Part shown: positions 1 to 8,181 of the stretch, in pieces
How the letters are laid out: each line of letters opens with the position of its first letter
Numbering within the stretch: position 1 is the first letter of the stretch
DNA from: Deinococcus metalli
GTDB taxonomy: Bacteria > Deinococcota > Deinococci > Deinococcales > Deinococcaceae
Assembly (NCBI RefSeq): GCF_014201805.1
Contig: NZ_JACHFK010000019.1
Span: 1-48,893, forward strand
Direction of reading: 5' to 3'
DNA: 48,893 nucleotides
Position numbers and translations under genes: made by a program
The notes under the pieces: model-generated
What the model was told of the DNA's origin: nothing
What the model saw: only the letters and a program-made list of their open reading frames with translations
The model's database searches: none

Positions 1-174
<174 letters not shown>

Positions 175-184
175 GAATTCAGGA

Positions 185-211
185 CCCCCCCTCACACGAG
201 GGGGGCTTTTG
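185..211 (+). terminator. Terminator of the rRNA/tRNA-Gly operon
   Basis: An 8-bp GC stem CCCCCCTC/GAGGGGGG with loop ACAC is followed by C and a TTTT run, 11 nt after the tRNA CCA end. Confidence 0.85.
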
Positions 212-230
212 TTGTGCCCACGCCACGGAT

Positions 231-271
231 AAAGCAGCCGCCCCCAGGCTTGAACTGGGGGCGGCTGCTTT
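231..271. terminator. Strong bidirectional hairpin between tRNA-Gly and the small minus-strand ORF
   Basis: A 17-bp perfect stem runs from AAAGCAGCCGCCCCCAG (231-247) to its reverse complement (255-271), with loop GCTTGAA. The arms end in AAA and TTT, so it could terminate transcription from both sides. On the minus strand it lies just behind the small ORF at 281-499. Confidence 0.8.
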
Positions 272-280
272 CGTGTCATT

Positions 281-499
281 TCAACGCTTGAAAAGCTTGC
301 GCATCGCGCTCCAGGGCGACCCTGCCTTGTCCTCAGGGACAGCTTCGGCCCGCGGCTCCGGCTGGGCAGCCACAGTGGGCAGCCGCTCAGCACGCCCGGA
401 CAGGTCCTGCCCGATGTCCGGGGTGTCCTTCTCCATCTCGACATCGTCCCAGTCCAGAATGGGTTTGCTGTTGTGGCGTCCGAGGCCGGTCGAGGTCAT
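281..499 (-). CDS. Small uncharacterised protein (72 aa)
   Basis: This is an unrecognised short protein. It begins MTSTGLGRHNSKPILDWDDV and ends SPWSAMRKLFKR. It has an acidic N-terminal half, a Pro/Ala/Glu-rich middle and a short basic amphipathic tail, with no membrane segment or signal. The frame runs open further upstream, but the ATG at 499 is preferred because the extension would run back through the tRNA-Leu gene. No convincing Shine-Dalgarno or -10 box was seen. The gene ends 10 bp before a strong hairpin, which supports it being a real transcription unit. The acidic sequence bias also fits a real small protein, but no family can be named. Confidence 0.55.
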   Translation of the reverse strand: MTSTGLGRHNSKPILDWDDVEMEKDTPDIGQDLSGRAERLPTVAAQPEPRAEAVPEDKAGSPWSAMRKLFKR

Positions 500-540
500 A
501 CGTCCATGATGCGGAGGGCTTTGGATCAGAACTCTTACAA

Positions 541-568
541 CGCCCCCACCCGAACAGGGGTGGGGGCG
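541..568 (-). terminator. Hairpin terminator behind tRNA-Leu
   Basis: The stem CGCCCCCACC/GGTGGGGGCG lies 5 bp beyond the tRNA CCA end. On the minus strand it is followed by TTGT, a weak T tract. Confidence 0.6.
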
Positions 569-572
569 AGCG

Positions 573-656
573 TGGTGCCGAGAGCGGGACTTGAACCCGC
601 ACGGGTTGCCCCGGCCGATTTTAAGTCGGATGCGTCTACCGTTCCGCCATCCCGGC
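573..656 (-). tRNA. tRNA-Leu (anticodon TAA)
   Basis: On the minus strand the acceptor stem is GCCGGGA/TCTCGGC, the anticodon loop reads CTTAAAA (anticodon TAA), a long variable arm is present as expected for tRNA-Leu, the T-loop is GTTCAAGTC, and CCA is encoded at 575-573. Length is 84 nt. A -10 like TATACT lies about 23 bp upstream (684-679, minus). Confidence 0.97.
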
Positions 657-678
657 CCTACCCGAGCTGGGCGCGGCC

Positions 679-684
679 AGTATA
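679..684 (-). promoter_or_regulatory. -10 box for tRNA-Leu
   Basis: TATACT on the minus strand lies 22 bp before the tRNA and downstream of the tmRNA terminator. No good -35 was found at 16-18 bp. Confidence 0.45.
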
Positions 685-708
685 GGACACGCCGCCCCGC
701 CCGTGGGC

Positions 709-735
709 GCAAAAAAACCCCGCCTTGGGGCGGGG
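709..735 (-). terminator. Terminator of ssrA
   Basis: On the minus strand the stem CCCCGCC/GGCGGGG (loop around CCAA) is followed by a TTTTTTT run. It begins 4 nt after the tmRNA CCA end. Confidence 0.88.
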
Positions 736-738
736 CAG

Positions 739-1089
<351 letters not shown>

Positions 1090-1158
1090 AAGCGCACTGG
1101 ATTTCTCCAGTCCGACCACTCTACCAAATGCGCGCTGACGGCACATTGACCAATTCCA

Positions 1159-3435
1159 CTATGTTCCGCGCGGGGCCTTGCGGCGGCGCCGTGGCGGGGG
1201 CGGCAAATCGCCGGGCTCCTTCACCGGCGTCCAGCCGTTGCGGAGCATGCGGTCGACGATCACGCGGCCGGAGCTGGGCGCGGCCACCTCGTCCACCTGA
1301 GGGTTCGACGGCACCGGGGGCGGCGGCGGGCTGAGCGGACGTTCCCCCACGCGGGGCGGAGCGGCCAGACCGGGGGCCGGAGCGGCGCCCGCGACGGGTG
1401 GGCCGCCCGCGGGCCGGGGTGCAGCGACGGGATCTCCAGCGGCAGAGACTGTTGGGTTCAGGGCGGCGTTCGGAGTGTAGTCGCGGCCGTTCACCGCCTG
1501 CTGGTTCAGGATGCGCAGCAGCACGGACGTCATGGTGGGCTTGTCGTCGTCGAAGGCGCCGTGCGCGCGGGCATCCGTCAGGGCGTCCGCCTGGGTGGCG
1601 CTGCCGCGCGACACGCACACCACCCCCAGATCCTGGAAGGTGTCCGCCAGGGTCTGTCCGCCCGGCAGCAGGGGCCGCGTGTGGTACTTCGCCATGCCGA
1701 GCAGCGGCGTCTCGGTGCCCGGCGTTTCCAGCGCGCGGGCCACGAGGTACAGCAGGGACTTGTGGTACGGCGTGATGCCCGCGTACGAGCACGTGTCGTC
1801 CAGCTCGTCCTGCTCGGTCAGGGTAAACAGGGCAAAGCGCTCCACGTCTGCGGCCGGCCCGCCCAGATGTGGCAGCACGACGTCCGCGAACTCCTGCACG
1901 GTCATGGCCGGGGCGAGAAACTGCACCGACTCGGCCCGCAGCTGGCGTTCCGCGAGCCGCGCGAGGAGTGCGCCGACCATCACGCTGCCCGCGCTGTGCC
2001 CGACGAGGTGCACGCGCAGCGGCCGGGTGCGGTACGTCTCGCTGCCCGCCGCCTGCGCGAGCAGATCGAGGAGCTGCGTGCCGCCCGCCTCGTCGGTGGC
2101 GTCGCCGGCAGCGCGGGCGTTGGCCTTCATCTCCTGCCACAGCCAGCGGATCAGGCGGCCCGCGACGCCCTCGACCATGCGGTCGAAGCCCTCCACGAGT
2201 TCCTGCCCCAGCCCGCCGGCCGGAAGCCGCAGGCCCAGGCTGCTGGCCAGCTGCGAATACAGCGTCTCGCCCGGCCCGCTCTGCCACGCCAGCGTGATGG
2301 GATACACGCCGCTGTTGAGCCACCAGTTCAGGTGCTCCTGGGCGCCCACCAGCCCGTCGCGCTCGCTGACCAGCCCGCCGTGCGCGTACAGCACCACATG
2401 TGCCTCCTGCTGCGTGGCGTGGAAGGCCTGCATGTGCTCCACGACGTCCCGCAGCTGTGCGGGCGTGCTCACGAAGCGGCCGCTGTCGCTCAGGCGCCCG
2501 CCCGCGCCGAGGTTCACCACGTACCGCGACAGGCGCTCAAGTTCCGGGCCCGGCACCGCGACCAGCGTGCCGCCCGCCGCCCGCACGTCGTTCTCCCAGC
2601 CGCTCACGTACAGCTTCGCGGCGGGCACGCCGGGCCGCGCGACCCACGCGTCGTACGCGCTCTCCAGCCAGTCCTCGTAGGGCAGCACCGCGAAGCCCCG
2701 GTCGCCCCACGCGGCTCCCCAGGAGTTCTGCACCACGAAGCCGATCTCGTTGTAGCCGACCAGGGCGTAGGCGTGGCCGCCGAGCGGCGCGTCGCTCACC
2801 GCGCGGTCGATCACGTGCAGCGTCCGGGCGCCCCGCTGCATGACCGCCGGCCGCTGCCAGCCCGCGTGGATGGTGCCGGACGCCGCGACCGCATTCAGCT
2901 CCGTGATGGCGGACTGCATGTCGTCCAGTCGTCGCGGGTTCACGCGGTAGAACGCGCCCAGCGGCATGGCCGCCGCGTGACGCCGCACGTCGTCCGTGTC
3001 GAGGTTCAGGTCCGTCTGCAATTCCGGCCACTCGCGGGTGCTGAGCACGCCGTGGTGAAACCAGCCCTTGAGCGCCCCGCGCAGGGACGACCCGGCGTCG
3101 GCGGTGCCCGGGAACTCGTCGTAGCGGCGGGCCAGCGCGTACAGCATGTACGGACTCGCCTGTTCATCCGGGCTGAGCGTGACGCGCTTGCGGCGCGGCG
3201 TTCGCCTGGCGGCTGCGCGGGCAGTGTTGATCACGGCGGCCAGCGCGTGCCCGGTGCACGACTGCCCCACCTGTGTGAGCACCAGCGCGTCCAGATCCGG
3301 CTCCAGCCGCTCGGGCAGCAGCGGGATCTTGGGCCGGTACGGCAGGTCGCGGGCGTCGAACACGTCCGGCTTGACCTGCAACGTGAAGGCCTGCGCGCCC
3401 ACCTGGATCTCTCCGTCCTCCACCATCTTCGGCAT
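1159..3435 (-). CDS. C1-family (papain-like) cysteine peptidase fused to an alpha/beta hydrolase
   Basis: A 758-aa two-domain protein. Residues about 20-290 form a papain-like domain: oxyanion/nucleophile segment TQVGQSCTGHA (Cys60), a GGHAYALVGY segment with the general-base His221, and QNSWG with Asn237. Residues about 325-640 form an alpha/beta hydrolase: the oxyanion region VVLYAHGG and the nucleophile elbow VGHSAG with Ser481. The C-terminal about 110 residues are low-complexity and Pro/Ala-rich, and end basic (RRRRKAPRGT). No signal peptide was seen, so a cytoplasmic location is likely. The ATG at 3435 is chosen because AGGGAG lies 5 nt upstream; another ATG 18 nt further up lacks such a site. 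The substrate is unknown. The catalytic residues are visible; the coupling of proteolysis with ester or amide hydrolysis in one chain is inference. Confidence 0.85.
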   Translation of the reverse strand: MPKMVEDGEIQVGAQAFTLQVKPDVFDARDLPYRPKIPLLPERLEPDLDALVLTQVGQSCTGHALAAVINTARAAARRTPRRKRVTLSPDEQASPYMLYALARRYDEFPGTADAGSSLRGALKGWFHHGVLSTREWPELQTDLNLDTDDVRRHAAAMPLGAFYRVNPRRLDDMQSAITELNAVAASGTIHAGWQRPAVMQRGARTLHVIDRAVSDAPLGGHAYALVGYNEIGFVVQNSWGAAWGDRGFAVLPYEDWLESAYDAWVARPGVPAAKLYVSGWENDVRAAGGTLVAVPGPELERLSRYVVNLGAGGRLSDSGRFVSTPAQLRDVVEHMQAFHATQQEAHVVLYAHGGLVSERDGLVGAQEHLNWWLNSGVYPITLAWQSGPGETLYSQLASSLGLRLPAGGLGQELVEGFDRMVEGVAGRLIRWLWQEMKANARAAGDATDEAGGTQLLDLLAQAAGSETYRTRPLRVHLVGHSAGSVMVGALLARLAERQLRAESVQFLAPAMTVQEFADVVLPHLGGPAADVERFALFTLTEQDELDDTCSYAGITPYHKSLLYLVARALETPGTETPLLGMAKYHTRPLLPGGQTLADTFQDLGVVCVSRGSATQADALTDARAHGAFDDDKPTMTSVLLRILNQQAVNGRDYTPNAALNPTVSAAGDPVAAPRPAGGPPVAGAAPAPGLAAPPRVGERPLSPPPPPVPSNPQVDEVAAPSSGRVIVDRMLRNGWTPVKEPGDLPPPPRRRRKAPRGT

Positions 3436-3476
3436 GCCGGCTCCCTGGCGCACCGGGAACTCTCGGGGCGCGCCCT

Positions 3477-3501
3477 GTCATGCTGCCCGGCCAGGCATGA
3501 C
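3477..3501. repeat. Inverted repeat upstream of the C1-peptidase gene
   Basis: A perfect 7-bp inverted repeat GTCATGC/GCATGAC around an 11-bp GC-rich centre lies in the 86-bp gap between the PHP gene and the peptidase gene. It has no T tract, so it could be an operator or a weak terminator. Confidence 0.45.
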
Positions 3502-3521
3502 CGGCCCGTGATCGGGGACGC

Positions 3522-4379
3522 TCAGTCGCGGCGGAACTGCTGGTTGAAGAATCGCCACTGCTTGCGCCCGTAGGCGTAGACCGGGTGCGTCCACTTGCCG
3601 GCGACCGTGCCCTCGCGCAGCGCGGCCAGCAGCGCGGCGGGCGAGTCCACCGTGCGGAAGGGCGTCTCTACCCACGCCTCGCCGATGTCGCGCAGGGTGT
3701 GGGCGTCGCTGCCGGCACACGTGGGCAGCCGGCGCGCCCGCGCCCACTCGTCCGCCGTGTGGTTCCAGCGGTGTTGCGACAGGCGCGAGTTGAAGGTCTC
3801 CACGATGTCGATGTGGTCGGCGATCCGCACGGTCGCCTCGGGCCGCAGGCGGTAGCGCTTGAGGGGATCGAAGCCGTGCTGGAGCATCACCAGACCGCCC
3901 TGCGCCTTGATCTCGCGCACGGTGTCCTCCGGCGTGAGCCCCGGCGGGATGCGCTCGTGCAAAAAGAGCCCGATGAGTTCGCCCTCGCTGGTCGTGATCT
4001 CCTCGCCCGGCACGACGCTCAGGCGGTCCGCGAGACCCATGTCCGCGACGATGGCCTGGAGTTCCGGGCCGCCGCGCTGCTGGTCGTGGTCCGTGACCGC
4101 GATCACGCGGGTGTTCGTGCGCAGCATCCACCCGGGGATGTCGCGCAGCGCGGTGCGGCAGTCGTGGCTGACCGCCGTGTGGCAGTGCAGGTCCATGCGC
4201 ATGACCTGCACGCCCTGGCGCCACACGACGTTGTTCTGCAGACCCCGCATGGTGTGCGGCGGGCGGCCCAGCACCTTGCCCACGAAGTCCTGCGCCTGGT
4301 GCACCACCGACACCGGCATGGGCGTGGTGCGGCGCGCGGCCGTCACGTCCGGCGATCGCCGCGGGCCGGAGCGGGTCAT
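3522..4379 (-). CDS. PHP-domain metal-dependent phosphoesterase
   Basis: A 285-aa protein with the PHP metal-binding motifs in order: DLHCHT (His65, His67), TDHDQ, PGEEIT (Glu), MLQHGFDP (His) and CAGSDAHT. This is the trpH/YciV-like stand-alone PHP fold, which hydrolyses phosphoester bonds with a tri-metal centre; the true substrate cannot be read from the sequence. The start ATG at 4379 overlaps the TGA of the upstream lipid-kinase gene (ATGA), so translation is probably coupled and the two act as one operon. An internal Met at residue 21 lacks a ribosome-binding site. The link to the lipid kinase hints at a role in phospholipid or phosphate turnover, which is inference. Confidence 0.88.
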   Translation of the reverse strand: MTRSGPRRSPDVTAARRTTPMPVSVVHQAQDFVGKVLGRPPHTMRGLQNNVVWRQGVQVMRMDLHCHTAVSHDCRTALRDIPGWMLRTNTRVIAVTDHDQQRGGPELQAIVADMGLADRLSVVPGEEITTSEGELIGLFLHERIPPGLTPEDTVREIKAQGGLVMLQHGFDPLKRYRLRPEATVRIADHIDIVETFNSRLSQHRWNHTADEWARARRLPTCAGSDAHTLRDIGEAWVETPFRTVDSPAALLAALREGTVAGKWTHPVYAYGRKQWRFFNQQFRRD

Positions 4380-5365
4380 GGCGTGTCCGCCGCGGCGGGA
4401 GCGGCCACCGGCACCAGCACCTGCACGGCGCCCGGCCAGCACTCCACGCGCACCGTGCCGACCGCGCCCTGCTCGCCTGCCCGCACCTCGCCGTCCACGT
4501 GGAAGGCCTGTCCGTGGTACGGAATCTCGATGACGCGCGCGCGGTCGCTGCGCACGCTGGGCAGCGCCTCGAAGTCGTCGCGGGCCAGGGCCGCCAGGTA
4601 CGTGAGCATGCCGTCGCGGTGGTCGGCGTCGATGCGGATCACGTCCAGCAGGCCGTCCGACGTGTCGGCGTTCGTCGCCAGCCGCAGCCGGGGGCCGGTC
4701 GCCCGCGTGTTCAGGATCTCCAGCAGGGCGTAGGGGGTCTCGTCGGGTTCCGGCGTGCCGTCCAGGGTCAGCTGGATCGGCGCCGGGTCGAAGGTCGACA
4801 GCGCGCTGCCCAGCGCCTGCACGGCGCGCAGCGGGCTCTTGCCGTCGTCCGGGTTGTACTCCGCGAGCACCTCCGCGAAGGCCCCGCAGCCGCAGGCCTC
4901 CAGAAAGACGTCCTCGCCCCACGGCGCGGTCACGCGGCCCAGGTCGAAGGGCTGCACCTGCGCGCCCCGGTACCCGGCGATCACGTCCAGCGGTTCGCCC
5001 TGGATGCCCAGCGTGCGCCCGATGTTGTTCGCGGTGCCCATGGGGATGATGCCCAGGATCACGCCCTCCCGCCCCGCGAGGTGCATCGTCGCGGCGCGGA
5101 TGGTGCCGTCGCCACCCGCCACGAACACCGTGCCCTCCACCTCGCGCAGCGCGTGCACGAGGTCGTCCTCGGAGTCCGTCGCGCGGTACACCGGGCGGTA
5201 CCCGAGCTGGTGCAGCGCCTCGACGAGGTGGTCCGGGCTGCTGCGCTCGCTGCCGCCGGCCCGGGTGTTGTAGATCAGGGTCGCCTCGGTCGTGGGCAGC
5301 GTGTCGCCGCCGGGCACCACGCCGGGTTCGGGGGCGACTCCGGGAGCGGCGTCGTGTAGGGTCAT
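4376..5365 (-). CDS. Diacylglycerol/lipid kinase family protein (YegS/BmrU-like), paralogue 1
   Basis: A 329-aa DAGK_cat-fold protein expected to phosphorylate a lipid such as diacylglycerol with ATP. Visible motifs are TLIYNTRAG at the start of the fold (about residue 29), the nucleotide-binding FVAGGDGTIRAA, IPMGTANNIGRTLG, and the C-terminal FHVDGE segment. A 28-residue Pro/Gly-rich N-terminal extension precedes the fold. The start is supported by TACAGT ending 6 nt before the ATG, the leaderless arrangement. It overlaps the PHP gene by 4 nt downstream. It is clearly related to the gene at 5833-6720 (shared GEDVF, ACGCG and KSPLRAVQAL), so the two arose by duplication. Confidence 0.9.
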   Translation of the reverse strand: MTLHDAAPGVAPEPGVVPGGDTLPTTEATLIYNTRAGGSERSSPDHLVEALHQLGYRPVYRATDSEDDLVHALREVEGTVFVAGGDGTIRAATMHLAGREGVILGIIPMGTANNIGRTLGIQGEPLDVIAGYRGAQVQPFDLGRVTAPWGEDVFLEACGCGAFAEVLAEYNPDDGKSPLRAVQALGSALSTFDPAPIQLTLDGTPEPDETPYALLEILNTRATGPRLRLATNADTSDGLLDVIRIDADHRDGMLTYLAALARDDFEALPSVRSDRARVIEIPYHGQAFHVDGEVRAGEQGAVGTVRVECWPGAVQVLVPVAAPAAADTP

Positions 5366-5371
5366 GGCGCC

Positions 5372-5377
5372 ACTGTA
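5372..5377 (-). promoter_or_regulatory. -10 box (leaderless) of lipid kinase 1
   Basis: TACAGT on the minus strand is separated by GGCGCC (6 nt) from the ATG at 5365. Confidence 0.6.
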
Positions 5378-5429
5378 CGCACTGCCCTCCCGGCCCGCCT
5401 TGAGGAAACCGTGAACGGATGGGCTGCCC

Positions 5430-5798
5430 TCAGGCCGCGCCCCCGGCTTCCTCGTGCTGCCGCCGCAAGGCCGCCCAGTCCTCGTACGCCAGGGCGGGCA
5501 GCAGCGCGAAGCTGCCCACGAACAGAGATGCGATGGCTGCCGGAACGCGCACGGCCGTGCGGCCGTTCAGGACCAGATACAGCGCGCCCAGGGTGGACAG
5601 CGCCCCGATGTCCATGAACATGATCCGCGTGAACGCGCTGCGTTTCAGGGCGCCCCGCGTGCCCAGGTCGCCCGGCCGCGCGCGCCCGAGCACGGCGGTG
5701 AGCACCAGCATGAGCAGCAGCGCGCCGTACAGGCGAATCCGGTCGGCCGACGGGTGGCGGTAGCGTTCGGCAGAGCGCTGGATGGACGCAGGGTTCAT
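5430..5798 (-). CDS. Small uncharacterised membrane protein (122 aa)
   Basis: No family was recognised. The sequence shows a basic N-terminus (about 22 residues), a hydrophobic stretch YGALLLMLVLTAVLG (about 24-38), then IGALSTLGALYLVL (about 64-77) and AIASLFVGSFALLPALAY (about 88-105), so three membrane passes are likely, with a charged C-terminal tail. It is transcribed divergently from the second lipid kinase with only 34 bp between start codons; TACGCT lies 5 nt before its ATG. It sits between two lipid-kinase paralogues, so a membrane-lipid context is plausible but unproven. Confidence 0.75.
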   Translation of the reverse strand: MNPASIQRSAERYRHPSADRIRLYGALLLMLVLTAVLGRARPGDLGTRGALKRSAFTRIMFMDIGALSTLGALYLVLNGRTAVRVPAAIASLFVGSFALLPALAYEDWAALRRQHEEAGGAA

Positions 5799-5803
5799 AC
5801 GCC

Positions 5804-5826
5804 AGCGTACTGCCGCGCTCTACAGT
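5804..5826. promoter_or_regulatory. Compact divergent leaderless promoters
   Basis: On the minus strand TACGCT (5809-5804) lies 5 nt before the ATG at 5798. On the plus strand TACAGT (5821-5826) lies 6 nt before the ATG at 5833. The two -10 boxes are 11 bp apart, so the polymerase footprints must overlap. Confidence 0.55.
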
Positions 5827-5832
5827 GCGGCG

Positions 5833-6720
5833 ATGATCCCGGCCACGCTGATCTACAACGCCGGCGGCGGCAGCAGCCACCGCGCTCCGCTGGATGAACT
5901 GCTGGCCGCGCTGCAAGGCGCCGGGTACGACGCCCGGCACCGGCCCACGGCGCACGAGGACGACGTGCCGCGCGTGCTGGACGGCGTGACCGGCCCGGTG
6001 TTCGTGGCGGGCGGCGACGGCACCTTCCGCGCCGCCGCGCTGGCCCTGGCCGGACGGCCGGACGTGACGGTGGGCGTGATTCCGCTGGGCACGTCGAACA
6101 ACGTGGCGGTCACGCTGGGCCTGAGCGGCGCGCCGCTGGACGTGGCCCGCGCGTACGCGGGCGCCGCCGCGCGGCCCTTCGACGCCGGGTGCGTGACTGC
6201 TCCGTGGGGCGAGGACGTGTTCTTCGAGGCCTGCGGCTGCGGCGTGTTTGCGGATGTGCTGCACGCCTACGACCCCGACGCCCCCAAGAGCCCGCTGCGC
6301 GCCGTACAGGCGCTGCTGGACACCCTGCCGCGCTTCACGCCCACGGACCTCGACGTGACCGTGGATGGCCAGCCGCACCCCGGCCCCGCGCTGGCCCTGC
6401 TGGAAGTGATGAACATCCGCGCGACCGGCAACTCCATGCGCCTGGCGCCGAACGCGCACCCCGGCGACGGCCGCCTGAACCTGATCCGCGTGAACGGCGA
6501 GCAGCGCGACTCGCTGCTGGCGTACGGCGCGGCCCTGCTGCGCGGCGACTTCGACACCCTGCCCAGCGTGAGCGAGACGCCGCTGAGCACCGTGCAGATC
6601 CCGTACGCCGGGCAGGTGTTCCATGTGGACGGCGAGACGCGCCCCGAAGGGCCGCCCGGCGGCACCGTGGACGTCCGCGTGTGGCCCGCCGCGCTCCAGG
6701 TGCTCGCGCCCCGCGCATGA
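5833..6720 (+). CDS. Diacylglycerol/lipid kinase family protein, paralogue 2
   Basis: A 295-aa DAGK_cat-fold protein with TLIYNAGGGS at the N-terminus, FVAGGDGTFRAA, IPLGTSNNVAVTLG and FHVDGETRPEG near the C-terminus. It lacks the N-terminal extension of its neighbour at 4376-5365. The ATG at 5833 is preferred over an upstream in-frame ATG because the fold starts at once (MIPATLIYN) and TACAGT lies 6 nt upstream. Its TGA overlaps the ATG of the PAP2 phosphatase gene. A kinase and a lipid phosphatase made from one coupled message suggests control of a phospholipid or polyprenyl-phosphate pool, which is inference. Confidence 0.9.
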   Translation: MIPATLIYNAGGGSSHRAPLDELLAALQGAGYDARHRPTAHEDDVPRVLDGVTGPVFVAGGDGTFRAAALALAGRPDVTVGVIPLGTSNNVAVTLGLSGAPLDVARAYAGAAARPFDAGCVTAPWGEDVFFEACGCGVFADVLHAYDPDAPKSPLRAVQALLDTLPRFTPTDLDVTVDGQPHPGPALALLEVMNIRATGNSMRLAPNAHPGDGRLNLIRVNGEQRDSLLAYGAALLRGDFDTLPSVSETPLSTVQIPYAGQVFHVDGETRPEGPPGGTVDVRVWPAALQVLAPRA

Positions 6721-7346
6721 CGCGCCCGCTGCTGGCCGGCGCGCTGACGGCGCTGCTGCTGGTGCTGGTCCTGACCGCCGCCGTGGTGGCCGGCGCGGCG
6801 CTGCCCTTCGACCGGCCGCTGAGCGTGTGGCTGCACACGCACGCCACCCCGCCGGACGTGACCGGCGCGGACGTGCTGAACGTGACGGGCACGCTGGCCG
6901 TCGTGGTGCCCGGCACGCTGGTCGTGGCCGCGCTGCTCGCCGCCCGGCATCGCCGCCGGCACGCGCTGACGCTGCTGGGCGGCATGGGCGCCACCCTGGC
7001 CGCGCAACTCGCCCTGAACGCCGCCGTCCACCGGCCCCGGCCCACGCTGTACCCGCATCTGGTCGCCGCGCCGGGCCTGTCGTACCCCAGCGGGCACGCC
7101 GCCCTGGCCGCCGCGCTGGGCACCCTGGCCGCCGCCGTGGCGTGGCGCACCCGCTGGCGCTGGCCCACCGTGATCCTCGCCGCCGCGTACGCGCTGGCGA
7201 TGGGCGCCGCCCGTGTCCTGCTGGCGGTGCACAACCCCAGCGATGTGCTGGGCGGGTGGCTGCTCGGGCTCGGCGTGGGGCTGCTCGCCGCGTGGGTGGG
7301 GGAGACGTGGCGCCGTACACGCCGGGCAGGGTTGCCGCTCCCGTAG
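6717..7346 (+). CDS. PAP2-family membrane phosphatase
   Basis: A 209-aa integral membrane protein with several hydrophobic spans and the PAP2 signature: HRPRPTL (motif 1), YPSGHA (motif 2, with catalytic His) and R-x5-H-x3-D within ARVLLAVHNPSDVLGGW (motif 3). Family members remove phosphate from phosphatidate, phosphatidylglycerol phosphate or undecaprenyl diphosphate on the outer leaflet. The ATG at 6717 overlaps the TGA of the lipid-kinase gene (ATGA), so the pair is translationally coupled. The gene converges with the SDR gene, with 12 bp between their ends. Confidence 0.92.
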   Translation: MTRPLLAGALTALLLVLVLTAAVVAGAALPFDRPLSVWLHTHATPPDVTGADVLNVTGTLAVVVPGTLVVAALLAARHRRRHALTLLGGMGATLAAQLALNAAVHRPRPTLYPHLVAAPGLSYPSGHAALAAALGTLAAAVAWRTRWRWPTVILAAAYALAMGAARVLLAVHNPSDVLGGWLLGLGVGLLAAWVGETWRRTRRAGLPLP

Positions 7347-7358
7347 GACGCTCCGTGC

Positions 7359-8081
7359 TTACGCCGGTTTCAGCCGCCGCCGCACGCTCTCTGCATAGAC
7401 CTCGGCGTCGCCACTCTGCACCGCCTGCACGATCAGGCCGCCCACATACTCGGCGCTGTCGCCCTGCACGTACGCCGCCGCACGCTTCGGGTCGCTCTGC
7501 ACGGAGTTGTGCCCGAAGTCCGTGGCGGTCATGCCCGGATGCACCAGACTGACCGTGATGCCCAGCGGCCGGAACTCCTCGCGGGCGATCAGGGTCAGGT
7601 TGTTCAATGCGTGCTTGGTGCTGGAGTACGGCGCCAGCCCCGGCACCAGCATCTTGGTCGTGCCGGAACTGATGTTCACGATGGTCCCCGACCCCTGCGC
7701 CGTCATGATCGGCAGCACCTGCTGCATGGCATTCAGCACGCTCACCACGTTCAGTTCCAGCAACTCGCGGTACTCGGCCAGCCCCGCCTGCGCCACCGGC
7801 ACGTGCATGCCCCGCCCCGCGTTGTTCACCAGCACGTCAATCCGTCCGTAGTGCGCGTGCGTCTGCGCCACCATGCGCGCCACCGAGTTCTCGTCGAGCA
7901 TGTCGGTCGGCACGGCCAGCGCGTCCGGCAGCCGGGCGGCCAGCTCGCGCAGCTTGTCCTCGGAGCGGGCGGCCAGCGCCACCTTCGCCCCCTGCGCCGC
8001 AAACGCCTCCGCCGCCGCAAGGCCAATGCCGGAGGACGCGCCGGTGATGATGACGACTTTGCCGGAGAAGAAGGAGGTCAT
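7359..8081 (-). CDS. Short-chain dehydrogenase/reductase
   Basis: A 240-aa classical SDR. It has the NAD(P)-binding TGASSGIG near the N-terminus, ARSED as cofactor selector, DML and NNAG in the middle, an active-site Ser in NISSGTT, and Tyr-x3-Lys in YSSTKHAL. Asp after the Rossmann strand is absent and Arg/Ser are present, which would fit NADP preference. The substrate is unknown. TACCCT lies 6 nt before the ATG, so the message is probably leaderless; the sequence between is CCTCCT rather than a Shine-Dalgarno. It borders the AT-rich foreign gene at 8182. Confidence 0.92.
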   Translation of the reverse strand: MTSFFSGKVVIITGASSGIGLAAAEAFAAQGAKVALAARSEDKLRELAARLPDALAVPTDMLDENSVARMVAQTHAHYGRIDVLVNNAGRGMHVPVAQAGLAEYRELLELNVVSVLNAMQQVLPIMTAQGSGTIVNISSGTTKMLVPGLAPYSSTKHALNNLTLIAREEFRPLGITVSLVHPGMTATDFGHNSVQSDPKRAAAYVQGDSAEYVGGLIVQAVQSGDAEVYAESVRRRLKPA

Positions 8082-8087
8082 AGGAGG

Positions 8088-8093
8088 AGGGTA
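8088..8093 (-). promoter_or_regulatory. -10 box (leaderless) of the SDR gene
   Basis: TACCCT on the minus strand, 6 nt before the ATG at 8081. Confidence 0.45.
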
Positions 8094-8181
8094 GCATCAG
8101 CGTTGCTCACCAATTCATTTTGCAGGATCGCCATGTAGCTCATCGCTATTTACAGGGGGAGTCGGCCGGGATAGTGCCATC

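Noticed and set aside
1561..3573. Long plus-strand open frame (670 codons) opposite the C1-peptidase gene
   Set aside because: Composition is His/Arg/Ala/Gly-rich shadow sequence without domains; it is a by-product of GC-rich codon bias opposite a well-supported gene.
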